Assembly (NCBI GenBank): GCA_947567425.1
Contig: CANOLV010000008.1
Span: 1 to 64,000, forward strand
Source of the DNA: an uncultured Porphyromonadaceae bacterium
Lineage (GTDB): Bacteria > Bacteroidota > Bacteroidia > Bacteroidales > Muribaculaceae
Length of the DNA stretch: 64,000 bases
Reading direction: 5' to 3'
Below are positions 44,224 through 53,346 of this stretch, one piece after another. The number at the start of each line of letters is the position of its first letter. Positions within the stretch are counted from its first letter, which is position 1. A model generated the notes under the pieces. The model searched no databases, was not told where the DNA came from, and was given only the letters and a program-made list of their open reading frames with translations. A program made the translations under genes and the position numbers.

Positions 44224-44985
44224 TCAAAAATTGTAGCCGAGAGTGAAGTTCCATATTTTGTTATGACCCTTGGCGCGGACATTGAGCATCTCCGAGTCGC
44301 GGAGCACATTGCGGAGACTGTACTCATAGTGTGCGCCGACATAGAAGTTGCCCATGGCCTGGATGCCTATACCGAACTTGATTCCGGAGTCGTAGCGCTG
44401 CACTATGCCCTTGTCGCCGAAGTAGTCGCCCTCCTGCGGCTTGCCGTCCTCACGGATGATCACCGGCAATGAATTGCTGTCGGTTCCCATCTCGTAACCG
44501 TAGATGGAGTACTTGTTCTTTCCGCCGAAGCCGTAGGCGAAATACGGTCCCACGTCAAGATGAAGCTGCGCAAGCTCGGCCACACCCAGACGGAACGAGA
44601 ACATGATCGGCACCTGCCAATAGTTGGCATTGCACTTCCCTTCAAGCATTTTCAGCTTATTGTCGTTGCTTATGAGCATGCTGTAGGAATTGCCCCTCGA
44701 CACAAAAAACAATCCCGGCTGGATGGCAAAATAGTTGCGGATATTTATATCCACCACACCGCCCATGGTGAAGCCGTTCTTCCAATTTTGGTTTTTCCAT
44801 TTCATGTCGCGCGACGACGCGTCATAATTGTTGGTCAGGTTCGAACTTGTAAATCCTATTCTGACTCCGAAACGGAGCACCTTCGCCGGCTCGCCGGTGT
44901 CGATAATAGTCTGCGACTTAGCCCCGAGGCCTCCGATGGTCAATAACAGAACCGCCGCGACTATACGTGATAAGGTTGATTTCAT
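44224..44985 (-). CDS. Outer-membrane beta-barrel protein
   Basis: A 253-residue exported protein with a signal peptide (about 1-24, ending GAKSQ). The rest alternates polar and hydrophobic residues in repeated strand pairs with Gly/Tyr/Phe turns (NYFAIQPGLFFVSRG, HLDVGPYFAYGFGGK, FYVGAHYEYSLRN) and ends in the strand KIWNFTLGYNF with a terminal aromatic residue, as outer-membrane barrels do. It resembles the PorT/OmpA-like beta-barrel group of Bacteroidota. Role unknown; a single-gene unit. Confidence 0.82.
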   Translation of the reverse strand: MKSTLSRIVAAVLLLTIGGLGAKSQTIIDTGEPAKVLRFGVRIGFTSSNLTNNYDASSRDMKWKNQNWKNGFTMGGVVDINIRNYFAIQPGLFFVSRGNSYSMLISNDNKLKMLEGKCNANYWQVPIMFSFRLGVAELAQLHLDVGPYFAYGFGGKNKYSIYGYEMGTDSNSLPVIIREDGKPQEGDYFGDKGIVQRYDSGIKFGIGIQAMGNFYVGAHYEYSLRNVLRDSEMLNVRAKGHNKIWNFTLGYNF

Positions 44986-45144
44986 AGACTTATAAAATTA
45001 ATTTTCCTAAATTTTATTTGTAAAATTAGCTATAAAGCGCGAAAAAGCCAACTCACGGCCTAAAAAAGTTGACTTTATCCCAAAAATGCATCCATTTAAA
45101 CTAATTATTCCATAAAATAAGCCGCCACCATTATCCTTAAAGTT

Positions 45145-45175
45145 TTTGCACATTAGCCTACAATCACTAAATTTG
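45145..45175 (+). promoter_or_regulatory. Promoter of yitT-like gene
   Basis: TTTG (45145-45148), 19-nt spacer and TAAATTTG (45168-45175), 32 nt before the start codon. Confidence 0.65.
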
Positions 45176-45207
45176 CATCCGCAATAACAACAAAACCATA
45201 CATAATT

Positions 45208-46140
45208 ATGAGAATCGACAGGCATGGGCTATGGATGGGTACCCGCGACTACGTATCCATAGTGTTCGGACTGATGGTGTACGCTTTCGGATTCACGGCA
45301 TTCATCCTGCCGGAAAAAGTCGTGATCGGAGGTCTTGTGGGCGTAGGATCGCTCATCTACTTCATCAGCGGCATTCCGGTGGCCATCAGTTCCTATGTGC
45401 TCAACCTGCTTCTGCTGGCGATGGCGTTCAAGATCGTAGGCAAGCAGTTTGTCATACGCACCGTGTTCGGCGCCACGGTAATGAGCCTGTTGATAGGCGT
45501 GATGCAACCCCTGTTCACCGAACCGCTAATTCAGCAGCAGACGTTCATGAACCTGATAATCGGAGGCGTGCTGTGCGGATTCGGCATCGGATTCGTGTTC
45601 ACACACAACGGCAGCACGGGAGGCACCGACATCGTGGCGGCGATGGTGTCGAAGAGGACCAACGTGTCGATCGGCCGTGTGATGATATACTGCGACTTTT
45701 TGATCATATCGTCAAGCTACCTTGTGTTCTATCAGATCGACAAGGTGGTCTACGGACTTATCGTCACATTCCTCGTCTCCTTCATGGCCGACCAGGTGAT
45801 AATGACCAACCGGCAGGCCATCCAGTTCACCATAATATCGCAGAAATGGGCAGAAATAGCCGATGCCATCAACAACGAGGCCCACAGAGGATGTACGGTC
45901 CTCGACGGAATAGGATGGTACACCAAGCATGAGATGAAAGTGCTGCTGGTCATGTGCCGCAAGATAGAGTCGGTGACCATATTCCGTATAGTCAAGTCAA
46001 TCGACAAGGACGCATTCGTCACACAGGCCAATGTCAATGGTGTCTACGGACGCGGCTTCGACATGGTGAAACTCAAGATGAAGACCACAAAGAATCATAA
46101 AGAGACCGTAAACATCGACTCAAATACAGCAAAAGAATAA
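45208..46140 (+). CDS. YitT-family membrane protein
   Basis: A 310-residue protein with five to six hydrophobic helices in the first 200 residues (typical YitT region with FTAFILPEKVVIGGLVGVGSLI and THNGSTGGTDIVAAMVSKRTN) and a C-terminal DUF2179 domain (about 215-290: GCTVLDGIGWYTKHEMKVLLVMCRK). Family members are poorly understood; a transport role is suspected. It has its own promoter and is followed, 140 nt on, by the sphingolipid gene. Confidence 0.9.
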   Translation: MRIDRHGLWMGTRDYVSIVFGLMVYAFGFTAFILPEKVVIGGLVGVGSLIYFISGIPVAISSYVLNLLLLAMAFKIVGKQFVIRTVFGATVMSLLIGVMQPLFTEPLIQQQTFMNLIIGGVLCGFGIGFVFTHNGSTGGTDIVAAMVSKRTNVSIGRVMIYCDFLIISSSYLVFYQIDKVVYGLIVTFLVSFMADQVIMTNRQAIQFTIISQKWAEIADAINNEAHRGCTVLDGIGWYTKHEMKVLLVMCRKIESVTIFRIVKSIDKDAFVTQANVNGVYGRGFDMVKLKMKTTKNHKETVNIDSNTAKE

Positions 46141-46177
46141 AAACCGCACCATCTCCTATACTAAAAAGTTATAAAAA

Positions 46178-46210
46178 TTGGTCAATAACCGCAAAAAATC
46201 ACTATCTTTG
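46178..46210 (+). promoter_or_regulatory. Promoter of the serine palmitoyltransferase gene
   Basis: TTGG (46178-46181) and TATCTTTG (46203-46210) with a 21-nt spacer; 5' leader of about 60 nt. Confidence 0.55.
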
Positions 46211-46280
46211 CACTCTGCTTTTTAGTGATTGGTTCACTGAATGCATTTGACCCTAAAAACATTGCTTATTCATTAATAAT

Positions 46281-47468
46281 ATGAAGTTGTTACAAGCTAA
46301 ACTCGACAAGTATCAGGAACCCCAGAAAGCCAAAGCGCTGGGTATATATCCATACTTCCGCGCCATCTCAAGCGAACAGGATCCAGAAGTCGTCATGAAC
46401 GGCAAGAAGGTGCTGATGTTCGGCTCCAACTGTTACACCGGATTGGTCAACCACCCGAAAATCAAAGAAGCCGCCATTCAGGCTATAAAGAAATACGGAA
46501 CAGGCTGTGCCGGATCGCCGTTCCTCAACGGTACTCTCGACATACACAAAGAGCTTGAGGCCAAGCTGGCCGAATATGTCGGCAAGGAAGACGCCATGAT
46601 CTACTCCACAGGATTTGAAGTAAACCTCGGTGTAGTGTCGACCCTTACCGGACGCGAGGACTACATACTCTTCGACGAACAGGACCACGCATCAATCATC
46701 GAAGGCCGCAGACTGGCATTCTCTACCGCGCTGAAATATAAGCACAACGACATGGAGTCGCTTGAGAACCAACTCAAGAAATGCGACCCCGACAAGGTTA
46801 AGCTGATCGTCACCGACAGCGTGTTCTCGATGGAGGGCGACGTGGCAAACCTGCCTGAGATAGTACGTCTGGCCAAGCAATACAATGCAGCCGTGATGGT
46901 CGACGAAGCTCACGGTATCGGAGTGTTCGGACGTGGCGGACGCGGCGTTTGCGACCACTACGGCGTGTCAAACGATGTCGACCTGATCATGGGCACATTC
47001 AGCAAGTCATTCGCATCACTCGGCGGATTCATCGCATGCGACAAGAGCATCACCAACTTCCTGCGCCACCACTCACGCTCCTACATATTCACCGCAAGCA
47101 TCACCCCGGCATCCACCGCCGCAGCGCTTGCCGCGCTCGAAATCATGCAGTCGGAGCCTGAACGTCAGGAACACCTTTGGGAACTTACCCACTACGCACT
47201 CGAAGGATTCCGCAACATGGGATGCGAGATCGGCAACACTTCGACCCCGATAATACCTCTGTTCATCCGCGACAACTATAAGACTTTCGCCATCACACGC
47301 GATCTTCAGAACGAAGGCATATTCGTCAACCCCGTTGTCTCGCCCGCAGTCGCTCCGCAGGACACATTGATCCGATTCAGCCTTATGGCCACACATACAA
47401 AAGACCAAGTGACCACCGCTCTGGAAAAGATACAGAAAGTGTTCCGGGCACACAATATCATTCCTTAA
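46281..47468 (+). CDS. spt: Serine palmitoyltransferase (Bacteroides type)
   Basis: A 395-residue alpha-oxoamine synthase that condenses serine with a fatty acyl-CoA to 3-ketosphinganine, the first step of sphingolipid synthesis. Features: N-terminal MLFGSNCYTGLVNHPKI-like substrate segment, YGTGCAGSPFLNGTLDIH, the PLP-binding VMVDEAHGIGVFGRGGRG and the PLP lysine Lys242 in GTFSKSFASLGGF. The sequence is closer to Bacteroides SPT than to KBL or BioF. Serine for it could come from the serA-serC pair 6 kb away. It is followed by two hairpins. Confidence 0.9.
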   Translation: MKLLQAKLDKYQEPQKAKALGIYPYFRAISSEQDPEVVMNGKKVLMFGSNCYTGLVNHPKIKEAAIQAIKKYGTGCAGSPFLNGTLDIHKELEAKLAEYVGKEDAMIYSTGFEVNLGVVSTLTGREDYILFDEQDHASIIEGRRLAFSTALKYKHNDMESLENQLKKCDPDKVKLIVTDSVFSMEGDVANLPEIVRLAKQYNAAVMVDEAHGIGVFGRGGRGVCDHYGVSNDVDLIMGTFSKSFASLGGFIACDKSITNFLRHHSRSYIFTASITPASTAAALAALEIMQSEPERQEHLWELTHYALEGFRNMGCEIGNTSTPIIPLFIRDNYKTFAITRDLQNEGIFVNPVVSPAVAPQDTLIRFSLMATHTKDQVTTALEKIQKVFRAHNIIP

Positions 47469-47492
47469 GCAAGGGAATACATCTAAATATGA

Positions 47493-47557
47493 TCCGCCGA
47501 CCGGCGGACTCAATGAAATGCGAAGCCTGAAAGCCTACTGACGGTTCTTCAGGCTTC
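47493..47557 (+). terminator. Tandem hairpins after the serine palmitoyltransferase gene
   Basis: TCCGCC/GGCGGA (47493-47508) and GAAGCCTGAA/TTCAGGCTTC (47522-47557) are two successive hairpins in the convergent gap. Confidence 0.6.
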
Positions 47558-47583
47558 ATCATTACCTATAGTCGGAAAGCGGT

Positions 47584-47988
47584 CTAACCCAACTTACGAA
47601 AAGCCTGAATCTGAAATACTAGATACACGGCATTGTACAGAGCCGCCACAATGCAGACGGCAGTCAAAAGTGCGCCCTCGGGAAGCACTCCGGTCAGCAT
47701 CTGGAAACCGGTAAATCCCGCGAACACCGCCTCGATAAGATTGAGCACTATATATCTGAGCGTGAACTTATCGTCGGCGAAAGGCGACCGCCTTATCATC
47801 ATGACGGCCGGCCCTATCATAAAGACAAACAGCAGAAGCAAAACGTCGCTCAAAGGATTTGACGGAGAAGCTCCGGCAAATGCCACGAAATACAAACCCA
47901 CGAAAAGCAACACCGAAGCAAACACTCCTACCACGACACTCATCATGCCCCGCATTCTGAAAAAATTACCGTCGTTCATTGTCGTCAT
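47584..47988 (-). CDS. Small four-helix membrane protein, unknown
   Basis: A 134-residue protein with four hydrophobic segments (about residues 12-32, 42-60, 75-97, 105-125). I do not recognise a family. It begins MTTMNDGNFFRMRGMM and has the polar loop RRSPFADDKFTLR between helices 2 and 3. Located downstream of the trpS terminator with its own unseen promoter. The intact frame and plausible topology support a real gene. Confidence 0.7.
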   Translation of the reverse strand: MTTMNDGNFFRMRGMMSVVVGVFASVLLFVGLYFVAFAGASPSNPLSDVLLLLFVFMIGPAVMMIRRSPFADDKFTLRYIVLNLIEAVFAGFTGFQMLTGVLPEGALLTAVCIVAALYNAVYLVFQIQAFRKLG

Positions 47989-48029
47989 TGATGATTATTC
48001 AATATAAACGCCAGCATTCAAAGAATGTT

Positions 48030-48071
48030 TAAAAAAATCGGGAGGCCATATCGACTACGATACGCCTCCCG
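48030..48071 (-). terminator. trpS terminator
   Basis: Read on the minus strand, CGGGAGGC (rc of 48064-48071) pairs with GCCTCCCG (rc of 48039-48046), then a run of T follows. It starts 56 nt after the trpS stop. Confidence 0.8.
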
Positions 48072-48126
48072 CTGTATTTTGGGGAATGCGGCAGAATCTC
48101 CCCACCCCGCACTCTGATCAAGTTGA

Positions 48127-49191
48127 TCAATAGAACTTATGTATGCCCATCACCTCACGCACTTCGGCGAGAGTCTTGACCGCGTTTGCACGGGCCTTCT
48201 CAGCACCCTCCTTAAGAACGCGCCCCATAAGAGCGTCGTCGTTGCGCACCTCCATTATGCGTTCGCGTATAGGAAGCGTTATCTTCAAGATATCCTCCGC
48301 GAGTTGCTTCTTCAGATCGCCGTAGCGGATCGAGCAGTCGGCATAGGCATCCTTGAAGTGCTGCAGCGTGTCAGGAGCAGATGTAAGCTCCATCAGGTCA
48401 AACAGATTCTGGACCGGAACGCTCACAGGCGAATTCGGCACCTTCGGACCTTCGTCGGTCACGGCGCGCATCACCTTCTTACGAAGCGTCTTTTCATCGT
48501 CGATAAGATATATGCAGTTGCCTTCGCTCTTGCCCATCTTACCGGAACCGTCGAGACCCGGCACTTTTACTGAATGCGAAGTGAAGTTGAAGTTTTCAGG
48601 TTCAGGAAACAAGTCTACTCCATAGAACGAGTTGAAGCGGCGTGCAAACCGGCGTGTAAGTTCCAGATGCTGCTCCTGGTCCTTTCCGACAGGCACTTTG
48701 TGGGCCTTCTGTATAAGGATGTCCACTGCCATAAGAGTCGGGTAGGTCAACAGACCCGCATTGACGCGCTTGTTAGTCTCATTGCCTATGATCTGCTTCT
48801 CTATATCCTCCTCGCTTTCATTGTCATTCTTGTTGATGCCGAGAGCCTTGCGGGCCTTGTCCTTGAACGAGGCAGTGCGCATCAGCTCACCGATGCCGAC
48901 ATGCATGTTGAGCAATAGATAAAGCTCCGGGATTTCGGGAACGTCGCTCTGCACGAACATCGTCACCTTGTCCGGGTCAAGCCCCGCGGCAAGATATTCC
49001 GCAAGGATATTCTTCACATTCTGATGAAGCATCTTCGGATCCGGATGCGTGGTCAGCGCATGTAGATCGGCCAGAAAATACATACAGTTATAGTCGTCCT
49101 GCATACGCACAAACTTGGACAATGCTCCAAAATAATTGCCCAGATGCAGATTGCCCGTCGGACGTATACCGCTCAATACAGTTTCTTTCAT
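48127..49191 (-). CDS. trpS: Tryptophanyl-tRNA synthetase
   Basis: A 354-residue class I synthetase that charges tRNA-Trp. It has the HIGH-like signature PTGNLHLGNYFGAL near the N-terminus and the KMSKS-like GKMGKSEG, with LTYPTLMAVDILI and GKDQEQHLELTRRFA between. Length and motifs are normal. A -7 element TAAATTTG (minus, 49214-49221) precedes it. Confidence 0.97.
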   Translation of the reverse strand: MKETVLSGIRPTGNLHLGNYFGALSKFVRMQDDYNCMYFLADLHALTTHPDPKMLHQNVKNILAEYLAAGLDPDKVTMFVQSDVPEIPELYLLLNMHVGIGELMRTASFKDKARKALGINKNDNESEEDIEKQIIGNETNKRVNAGLLTYPTLMAVDILIQKAHKVPVGKDQEQHLELTRRFARRFNSFYGVDLFPEPENFNFTSHSVKVPGLDGSGKMGKSEGNCIYLIDDEKTLRKKVMRAVTDEGPKVPNSPVSVPVQNLFDLMELTSAPDTLQHFKDAYADCSIRYGDLKKQLAEDILKITLPIRERIMEVRNDDALMGRVLKEGAEKARANAVKTLAEVREVMGIHKFY

Positions 49192-49270
49192 ATTCTATAG
49201 CTTTATTTAAGCACAAATTTACAGAATTTTCTTCAATTTACAGGTCATAGCGACGAGAATATACCGGCTG

Positions 49271-50062
49271 TCAGACACCCGCAGGTCTATCCGACAGCAA
49301 CGACAACATGCGCTCATGTATATTACGTCCGGATGCAAGCACTGAAATGTTGCGGTCATGCCTGAAATGGGTATATTCCGCTCCGGCTTCCGATGCTATA
49401 AGAAGTCCGGCGCTGACATCCCACGGGTGCAGGTTAAGCTCCCAATATCCGTCGAGGAATCCTGCCGCCACATAACACAGATCCATGGCTGCCGAGCCCA
49501 GACGGCGCATGCCCCTAACGTAGGGAAGCACCCGGGCCACATTGTCCAGATTATTGTCGGGATTCATGTCCTTGTCGACCGGGAATCCGGTAGCCACCAC
49601 ACACTGCCCGAGGTCGCTCTTGTCCGATGCCTTTATCCTTTCACCATTCAGAAATGCGCCCTCGCCCTTGACTGCATGGAACAGCTCGTCGAGATATGCG
49701 GCATAAACCACACCGAGCACTGTCTCGCCCCCATGTTCAAGCCCTATGGAGACACAGAATGAAGGAAGCCCCTGGCTGAAATTGGTAGTGCCGTCAAGAG
49801 GGTCGATAACCCACCTGTACTCCGGAGCATGATCCTCCTCGCCCGACTCTTCCGACAGAATCGAATGGTCGGGATAAGATTCCCGGATATGATTGATCAG
49901 CAATTGCTCGGCGGCCTTGTCGGCCACAGTCACGATATCGCTGTCGTTGAGTTTCGACTTCACGTTCAGCTCATCGCCACGGAAATAGCGACGGTGTACA
50001 GCACCGGCCTCGCGGGCCCATGACATCATGTCAACAAGTATTGACGAAAGATTTGCATCCAT
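49271..50062 (-). CDS. Inositol-monophosphatase family protein
   Basis: A 263-residue metal-dependent phosphatase. Motifs: ILSEESGEE (metal-binding Glu), WVIDPLDGTTNFSQGLP (the DPLDGT signature), and WDVSAGLLIASEAG near the C-terminus (second Asp). It could act on inositol phosphate, fructose-1,6-bisphosphate, PAP or another sugar phosphate; the sequence does not decide. ATG 50062 is chosen; a longer reading from 50116 would run through a terminator hairpin. Confidence 0.9.
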   Translation of the reverse strand: MDANLSSILVDMMSWAREAGAVHRRYFRGDELNVKSKLNDSDIVTVADKAAEQLLINHIRESYPDHSILSEESGEEDHAPEYRWVIDPLDGTTNFSQGLPSFCVSIGLEHGGETVLGVVYAAYLDELFHAVKGEGAFLNGERIKASDKSDLGQCVVATGFPVDKDMNPDNNLDNVARVLPYVRGMRRLGSAAMDLCYVAAGFLDGYWELNLHPWDVSAGLLIASEAGAEYTHFRHDRNISVLASGRNIHERMLSLLSDRPAGV

Positions 50063-50074
50063 AATACTAAACAA

Positions 50075-50113
50075 ACAGAAGACCACCCTTACTTTACGAA
50101 GGGTGTCTTCTGT
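50075..50113 (-). terminator. Hairpin between the Lrp-type gene and the phosphatase gene
   Basis: ACAGAAGACcACCCTT pairs with AAGGGTgTCTTCTGT around an 8-nt loop. It lies 64 nt after the Lrp-type stop and just before the phosphatase start, so it may end the first transcript. Confidence 0.6.
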
Positions 50114-50176
50114 CAATAAATCAAATTAATACTATTTCTTCTGAAAAAATGATGACGCACGGATCATCTGCCGACA

Positions 50177-50662
50177 TTACTGCTGTTGCTGCTGTTCGCG
50201 ACGGTCGATGATCGGCAGCTGACGTCTGAACACTTCCTTGAACGAAATCAGCGATTCGGTGCGGGCCAAGCCCAGACGCTGCAGACGTTCGTGGATGATG
50301 TGGAGCAGATGGTCGTTGTTACGGGCGAACAATTTTATGAACATGTCATACTGTCCGGTGGTGTAGTGTACCTCCACCACTTCAGGAATGGCCTTCAGCT
50401 GTTCTACCACTTCATCGAACTTAGCAGGATCCTTAAGGAAGAATCCGATGTAGGCACATGTCTCATATCCCACCGAGATAGGATCTATCAGACATTCGGA
50501 ACCCTTGAGGACTCCCATTGCCATGAGTTTCTGTATACGCTGATGGATTGCCGCTCCCGAAACGCCACACTCGCGTGCTATTTCAAGATAGGGTTTACGA
50601 CCATTTACTGAAAGGGTCTGTAAAATCTTGTAATCCAGAGAATCTAACTGTGCTCTTGCCAT
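50177..50662 (-). CDS. Lrp/AsnC-family transcription regulator
   Basis: A 161-residue regulator. The N-terminal helix-turn-helix (LDYKILQTLSVNGRKPYLEIARECGVSGAAIHQRI region, residues 6-45) binds DNA; the C-terminal RAM domain (about 68-150) with VEVHYTTGQYDMFIKLFA binds amino acids and forms the octamer. The C-terminus ends with a Gln run (REQQQQQ). It is probably autoregulated; -7 element TAATTTTG (minus) at 50725-50732. Targets are unknown, likely amino-acid metabolism. Confidence 0.93.
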   Translation of the reverse strand: MARAQLDSLDYKILQTLSVNGRKPYLEIARECGVSGAAIHQRIQKLMAMGVLKGSECLIDPISVGYETCAYIGFFLKDPAKFDEVVEQLKAIPEVVEVHYTTGQYDMFIKLFARNNDHLLHIIHERLQRLGLARTESLISFKEVFRRQLPIIDRREQQQQQ

Positions 50663-50810
50663 AAACTTATTATTTTTTTAATTTGTTTATCTACTGAAAT
50701 TTTAAGGTTGTTTCGTTTCTAAAGCAAAATTAAACATTTAATTGTTAACATTTTCATTTTTGCCCAAGAAATTTCACCGCACAACGCCATTTTTAGACTA
50801 TTTTTGCATT

Positions 50811-51341
50811 ATGAAACTAAATATTTACCCTTTAGCCCCAGAAAGTCCGGTTTTTGAGCAATTTTTGACACTGTACCACGCATCGTTCCCGGCAGCGGAA
50901 CGACGACCGGATGACAAATTGATAGCGATGATGCGATCCGGCCATTCCGACATGACCGTGTCAGCCATCAAAATGGACAACGAACTTATCGGCCTGCTCG
51001 TGTTTTGGGAATTTGACGATTTCATATATATCGAGCATTTCGCAACTCTGCACCATCTCCGAGGCATGGGACTCGGAGCAAAAACACTCGACTTAATAAA
51101 ATCGCGCCACGACAAGCCCCTTGTCCTTGAGATCGAGATGCCTGAATCTTCGCCCATCGCGGCCAGACGGCTGGAATTCTACCGCCGCAACGGCTTCAGA
51201 CCGCAATGGGACTTCCACTACATCCAGCCCCCGTATTCGCCCGAACTGCCGTCGATGCGGCTGTTGTTGATGGCCACCGGCGACGTCGACACGCAACACG
51301 TGTCCGACACGCTCCACCGAAGCGTCTACGGAGTATCCTGA
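50811..51341 (+). CDS. GNAT-family N-acetyltransferase
   Basis: A 176-residue acetyltransferase with the acetyl-CoA motif HHLRGMGLGAKTLDLI (R/QxxGxG/A, about residues 80-95), beta-strand VLEIEMPES before it and a C-terminal RRLEFYRRNGFRP motif. The substrate is not readable. ATG 50811 is chosen: TATTTTTG at 50799-50806 ends only 5 nt before it, so the transcript may start at or next to the ATG (leaderless). Divergent from the Lrp-type gene. Confidence 0.88.
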   Translation: MKLNIYPLAPESPVFEQFLTLYHASFPAAERRPDDKLIAMMRSGHSDMTVSAIKMDNELIGLLVFWEFDDFIYIEHFATLHHLRGMGLGAKTLDLIKSRHDKPLVLEIEMPESSPIAARRLEFYRRNGFRPQWDFHYIQPPYSPELPSMRLLLMATGDVDTQHVSDTLHRSVYGVS

Positions 51342-51350
51342 CGGCGGGCG

Positions 51351-51382
51351 TTTGCGCAATCGGCCCACTTTAACTATATTTG
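51351..51382 (+). promoter_or_regulatory. Promoter of the zinc-binding-protein operon
   Basis: TTTG (51351-51354), 20-nt spacer and TATATTTG (51375-51382), 39 nt before the start codon. No clear Zur-type palindrome was recognised between promoter and gene. Confidence 0.65.
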
Positions 51383-51421
51383 CACATATTATAATGTAAA
51401 AAGCACTCTCCGGTAAAATTC

Positions 51422-52318
51422 ATGTCAAAGAAAATGAGCAATACCTTTATCCATACATCGGCACTCCGGCGCATACACGCTCTGGCCATATCGTTGGCGG
51501 TGCTTTTGTGCGCCGCGGCGTGCGGCTCCAAAGCAGTCTCCGACAAGCCATCAATCACCGTAAGCATACGCCCTCAGAAATATATGCTTGAACAGATCGC
51601 CGGGGACAAATGGAACGTCAAATGCCTCCTCGGAAACACGGCCGATCCGGAGTCGTTCGACCCGGGAATGACCCATCTGTTGAACCTCGAAAACAGCAAG
51701 GCATATTTCCGCATTGGAAACATACCTTTCGAAAGCGCCATAATAAACAAAGTAAAGAACAACAATCCCGGCCTGCGCCTCTACGACAATTCAGAAGGGA
51801 TATCGCTGATCAAAGGCACCCATAGCCATCACGGAGAAGAGACCGATCCGCACACCTGGACTTCTATCAAAAACGCGAAGAAAATAGCGTCAAACATGTA
51901 CGATGCCTTGACCGACCTCGATCCGGGCAATAAAGGATACTACGCGGCAAATCTGAAAAAATTCCTCCAAAGCCTTGATTCGCTCGACTCATACGTCGAT
52001 TCAATCCTGCGTCCTAAGAGAGGAGGGTCATTCATGGTGTGGCATCCATCGCTGAGCTATTTCGCCAGAGACTACGGACTCCACCAGATCAGCCTGAGTC
52101 CGGAAGGGAAAGAAGCTTCGGTCAATATGATTAAACGCTCCGTCGAACAAGCACGGCGCGAGAATGCCGGCATATTCTTCTACCAAAAGGATGTCGACTC
52201 AAGGCAAGCTCTTTCCGTCAATGAACAGATCGGCGCCACACTCGTCGAAATACAGCCATTGAGCTACGAATGGCCCAAAGAAATTCTAAATATAGCAAAT
52301 GCAATCGCTTCAGAATAA
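51422..52318 (+). CDS. znuA: Zinc ABC transporter substrate-binding lipoprotein
   Basis: A 298-residue cluster 9 (ZnuA/TroA-like) metal-binding protein. It has a lipoprotein signal with lipobox (LCAAAC, Cys about 39 from the first ATG), the N-terminal metal site VSIRPQKYMLEQIAG, the loop IKGTHSHHGEETDPHTWTS with His ligands, the C-terminal FMVWHPSLSYFARDYGL and EQIGATLVEIQPL. The usual long His-rich loop is very short. Likely carried on the outer face of the inner membrane to deliver zinc to a permease. Its 3' end overlaps the ATPase gene by 20 nt. Confidence 0.93.
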   Translation: MSKKMSNTFIHTSALRRIHALAISLAVLLCAAACGSKAVSDKPSITVSIRPQKYMLEQIAGDKWNVKCLLGNTADPESFDPGMTHLLNLENSKAYFRIGNIPFESAIINKVKNNNPGLRLYDNSEGISLIKGTHSHHGEETDPHTWTSIKNAKKIASNMYDALTDLDPGNKGYYAANLKKFLQSLDSLDSYVDSILRPKRGGSFMVWHPSLSYFARDYGLHQISLSPEGKEASVNMIKRSVEQARRENAGIFFYQKDVDSRQALSVNEQIGATLVEIQPLSYEWPKEILNIANAIASE

Positions 52319-52991
52319 AATCATCGAGGTAGACCACGTCTGGATGCGCTATGACGACAAGCTGATCCTTCGAGACGCGTCATTGCATGTCGACAAAGGC
52401 GACTTCATGGCCATAACCGGACCTAACGGCGGAGGAAAGACCACGCTGCTGCGCCTGATCCTAAAACTGCTCTCCCCCTCAAAAGGACACGTCAGGTACT
52501 TTAACGACGCCGGCCAGGAGGCAAAGTCAATAGCCATAGGCTACCTGCCTCAAAAAAACATGATCGACAGCCGGTTCCCCATATCCGTGAAGGAAGTCAT
52601 CCAGTCAGGACTTCTGTCCGCGAAAATCGACGGCGAGGAAAAACGCCGTCGCGTAACCGAAACCATCGAAATGATGGGACTCGAATCGCATGCAGGAGCT
52701 TCCATAGGACAACTCTCAGGAGGACAGATGCAACGCGCCCTGCTCGGACGCGCCATTATCTCGAAGCCGGAAGTTCTTGTCCTTGATGAACCGCTGAGCT
52801 ACGTCGACAAGCGGTTTGAGCACCATCTTTACGACATAATCGAGGAGATCAGCCGCACCGCCACCATACTGCTCGTAAGCCACGAGATGACTACAATAGC
52901 AGGGATGGCCAACCGCCACCTGATAGTCGACCATTCCATCCACGAATGCTCGGCCCACCATCACATAGTCACCACCACTTGCGACGATTGA
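52299..52991 (+). CDS. znuC: Zinc ABC transporter ATP-binding protein
   Basis: A 230-residue ATPase with Walker A GPNGGGKTTLLRL, signature LSGGQMQRALLGRA, Walker B LVLDEPLSYVDK and switch His in VSHEMTT. The C-terminus HECSAHHHIVTTTCDD is His/Cys rich and could bind metal. It overlaps znuA by 20 nt, so they are coupled. The expected znuB permease gene does not follow; the next feature is a terminator and tRNA. The permease must be elsewhere, or it was lost. Confidence 0.92.
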   Translation: MQSLQNKIIEVDHVWMRYDDKLILRDASLHVDKGDFMAITGPNGGGKTTLLRLILKLLSPSKGHVRYFNDAGQEAKSIAIGYLPQKNMIDSRFPISVKEVIQSGLLSAKIDGEEKRRRVTETIEMMGLESHAGASIGQLSGGQMQRALLGRAIISKPEVLVLDEPLSYVDKRFEHHLYDIIEEISRTATILLVSHEMTTIAGMANRHLIVDHSIHECSAHHHIVTTTCDD

Positions 52992-53033
52992 AACCACACT
53001 TTTTACATTGACCCCACAAAACATCGAAATCAA

Positions 53034-53076
53034 CAAAAAAGGAAAGCCGAAATCTTTAAATTTCGGCTTTCCTTTT
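53034..53076. terminator. Bidirectional terminator between znuC and tRNA-fMet
   Basis: A long stem (AAAAGGAAAGCCGAAAT with ATTTCGGCTTTCCTTTT, loop of about 6 nt) with A and T runs at the two ends serves both convergent units. Confidence 0.9.
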
Positions 53077-53078
53077 AG

Positions 53079-53150
<72 letters not shown>

Positions 53151-53281
53151 ATATCGCTTTTGTGATTGCAAAGGTAGACATTTTCCCTGCAACTGCAAAA
53201 TATATATGCCAAATATTTTGTTAAATTATGCAAATTAAAATCCACACATTTGCTATTCAGCCAATTACGCCCTACGACCAC

Positions 53282-53313
53282 AAAAAAAACCGGAGACGCA
53301 CATACGCCTCCGG
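53282..53313 (-). terminator. serA terminator
   Basis: CCGGAG pairs with CTCCGG and, on the minus strand, runs directly into eight T, 34 nt after the serA stop. Confidence 0.85.
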
Positions 53314-53346
53314 CCATAAGGAATATCCTAATCGGCGGACACCCCG

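Noticed and set aside
49192-49270. A T-box or tryptophan attenuator before trpS
   Set aside because: The leader is too short and has no specifier loop or T-box sequence; only a plain -7 element is present.
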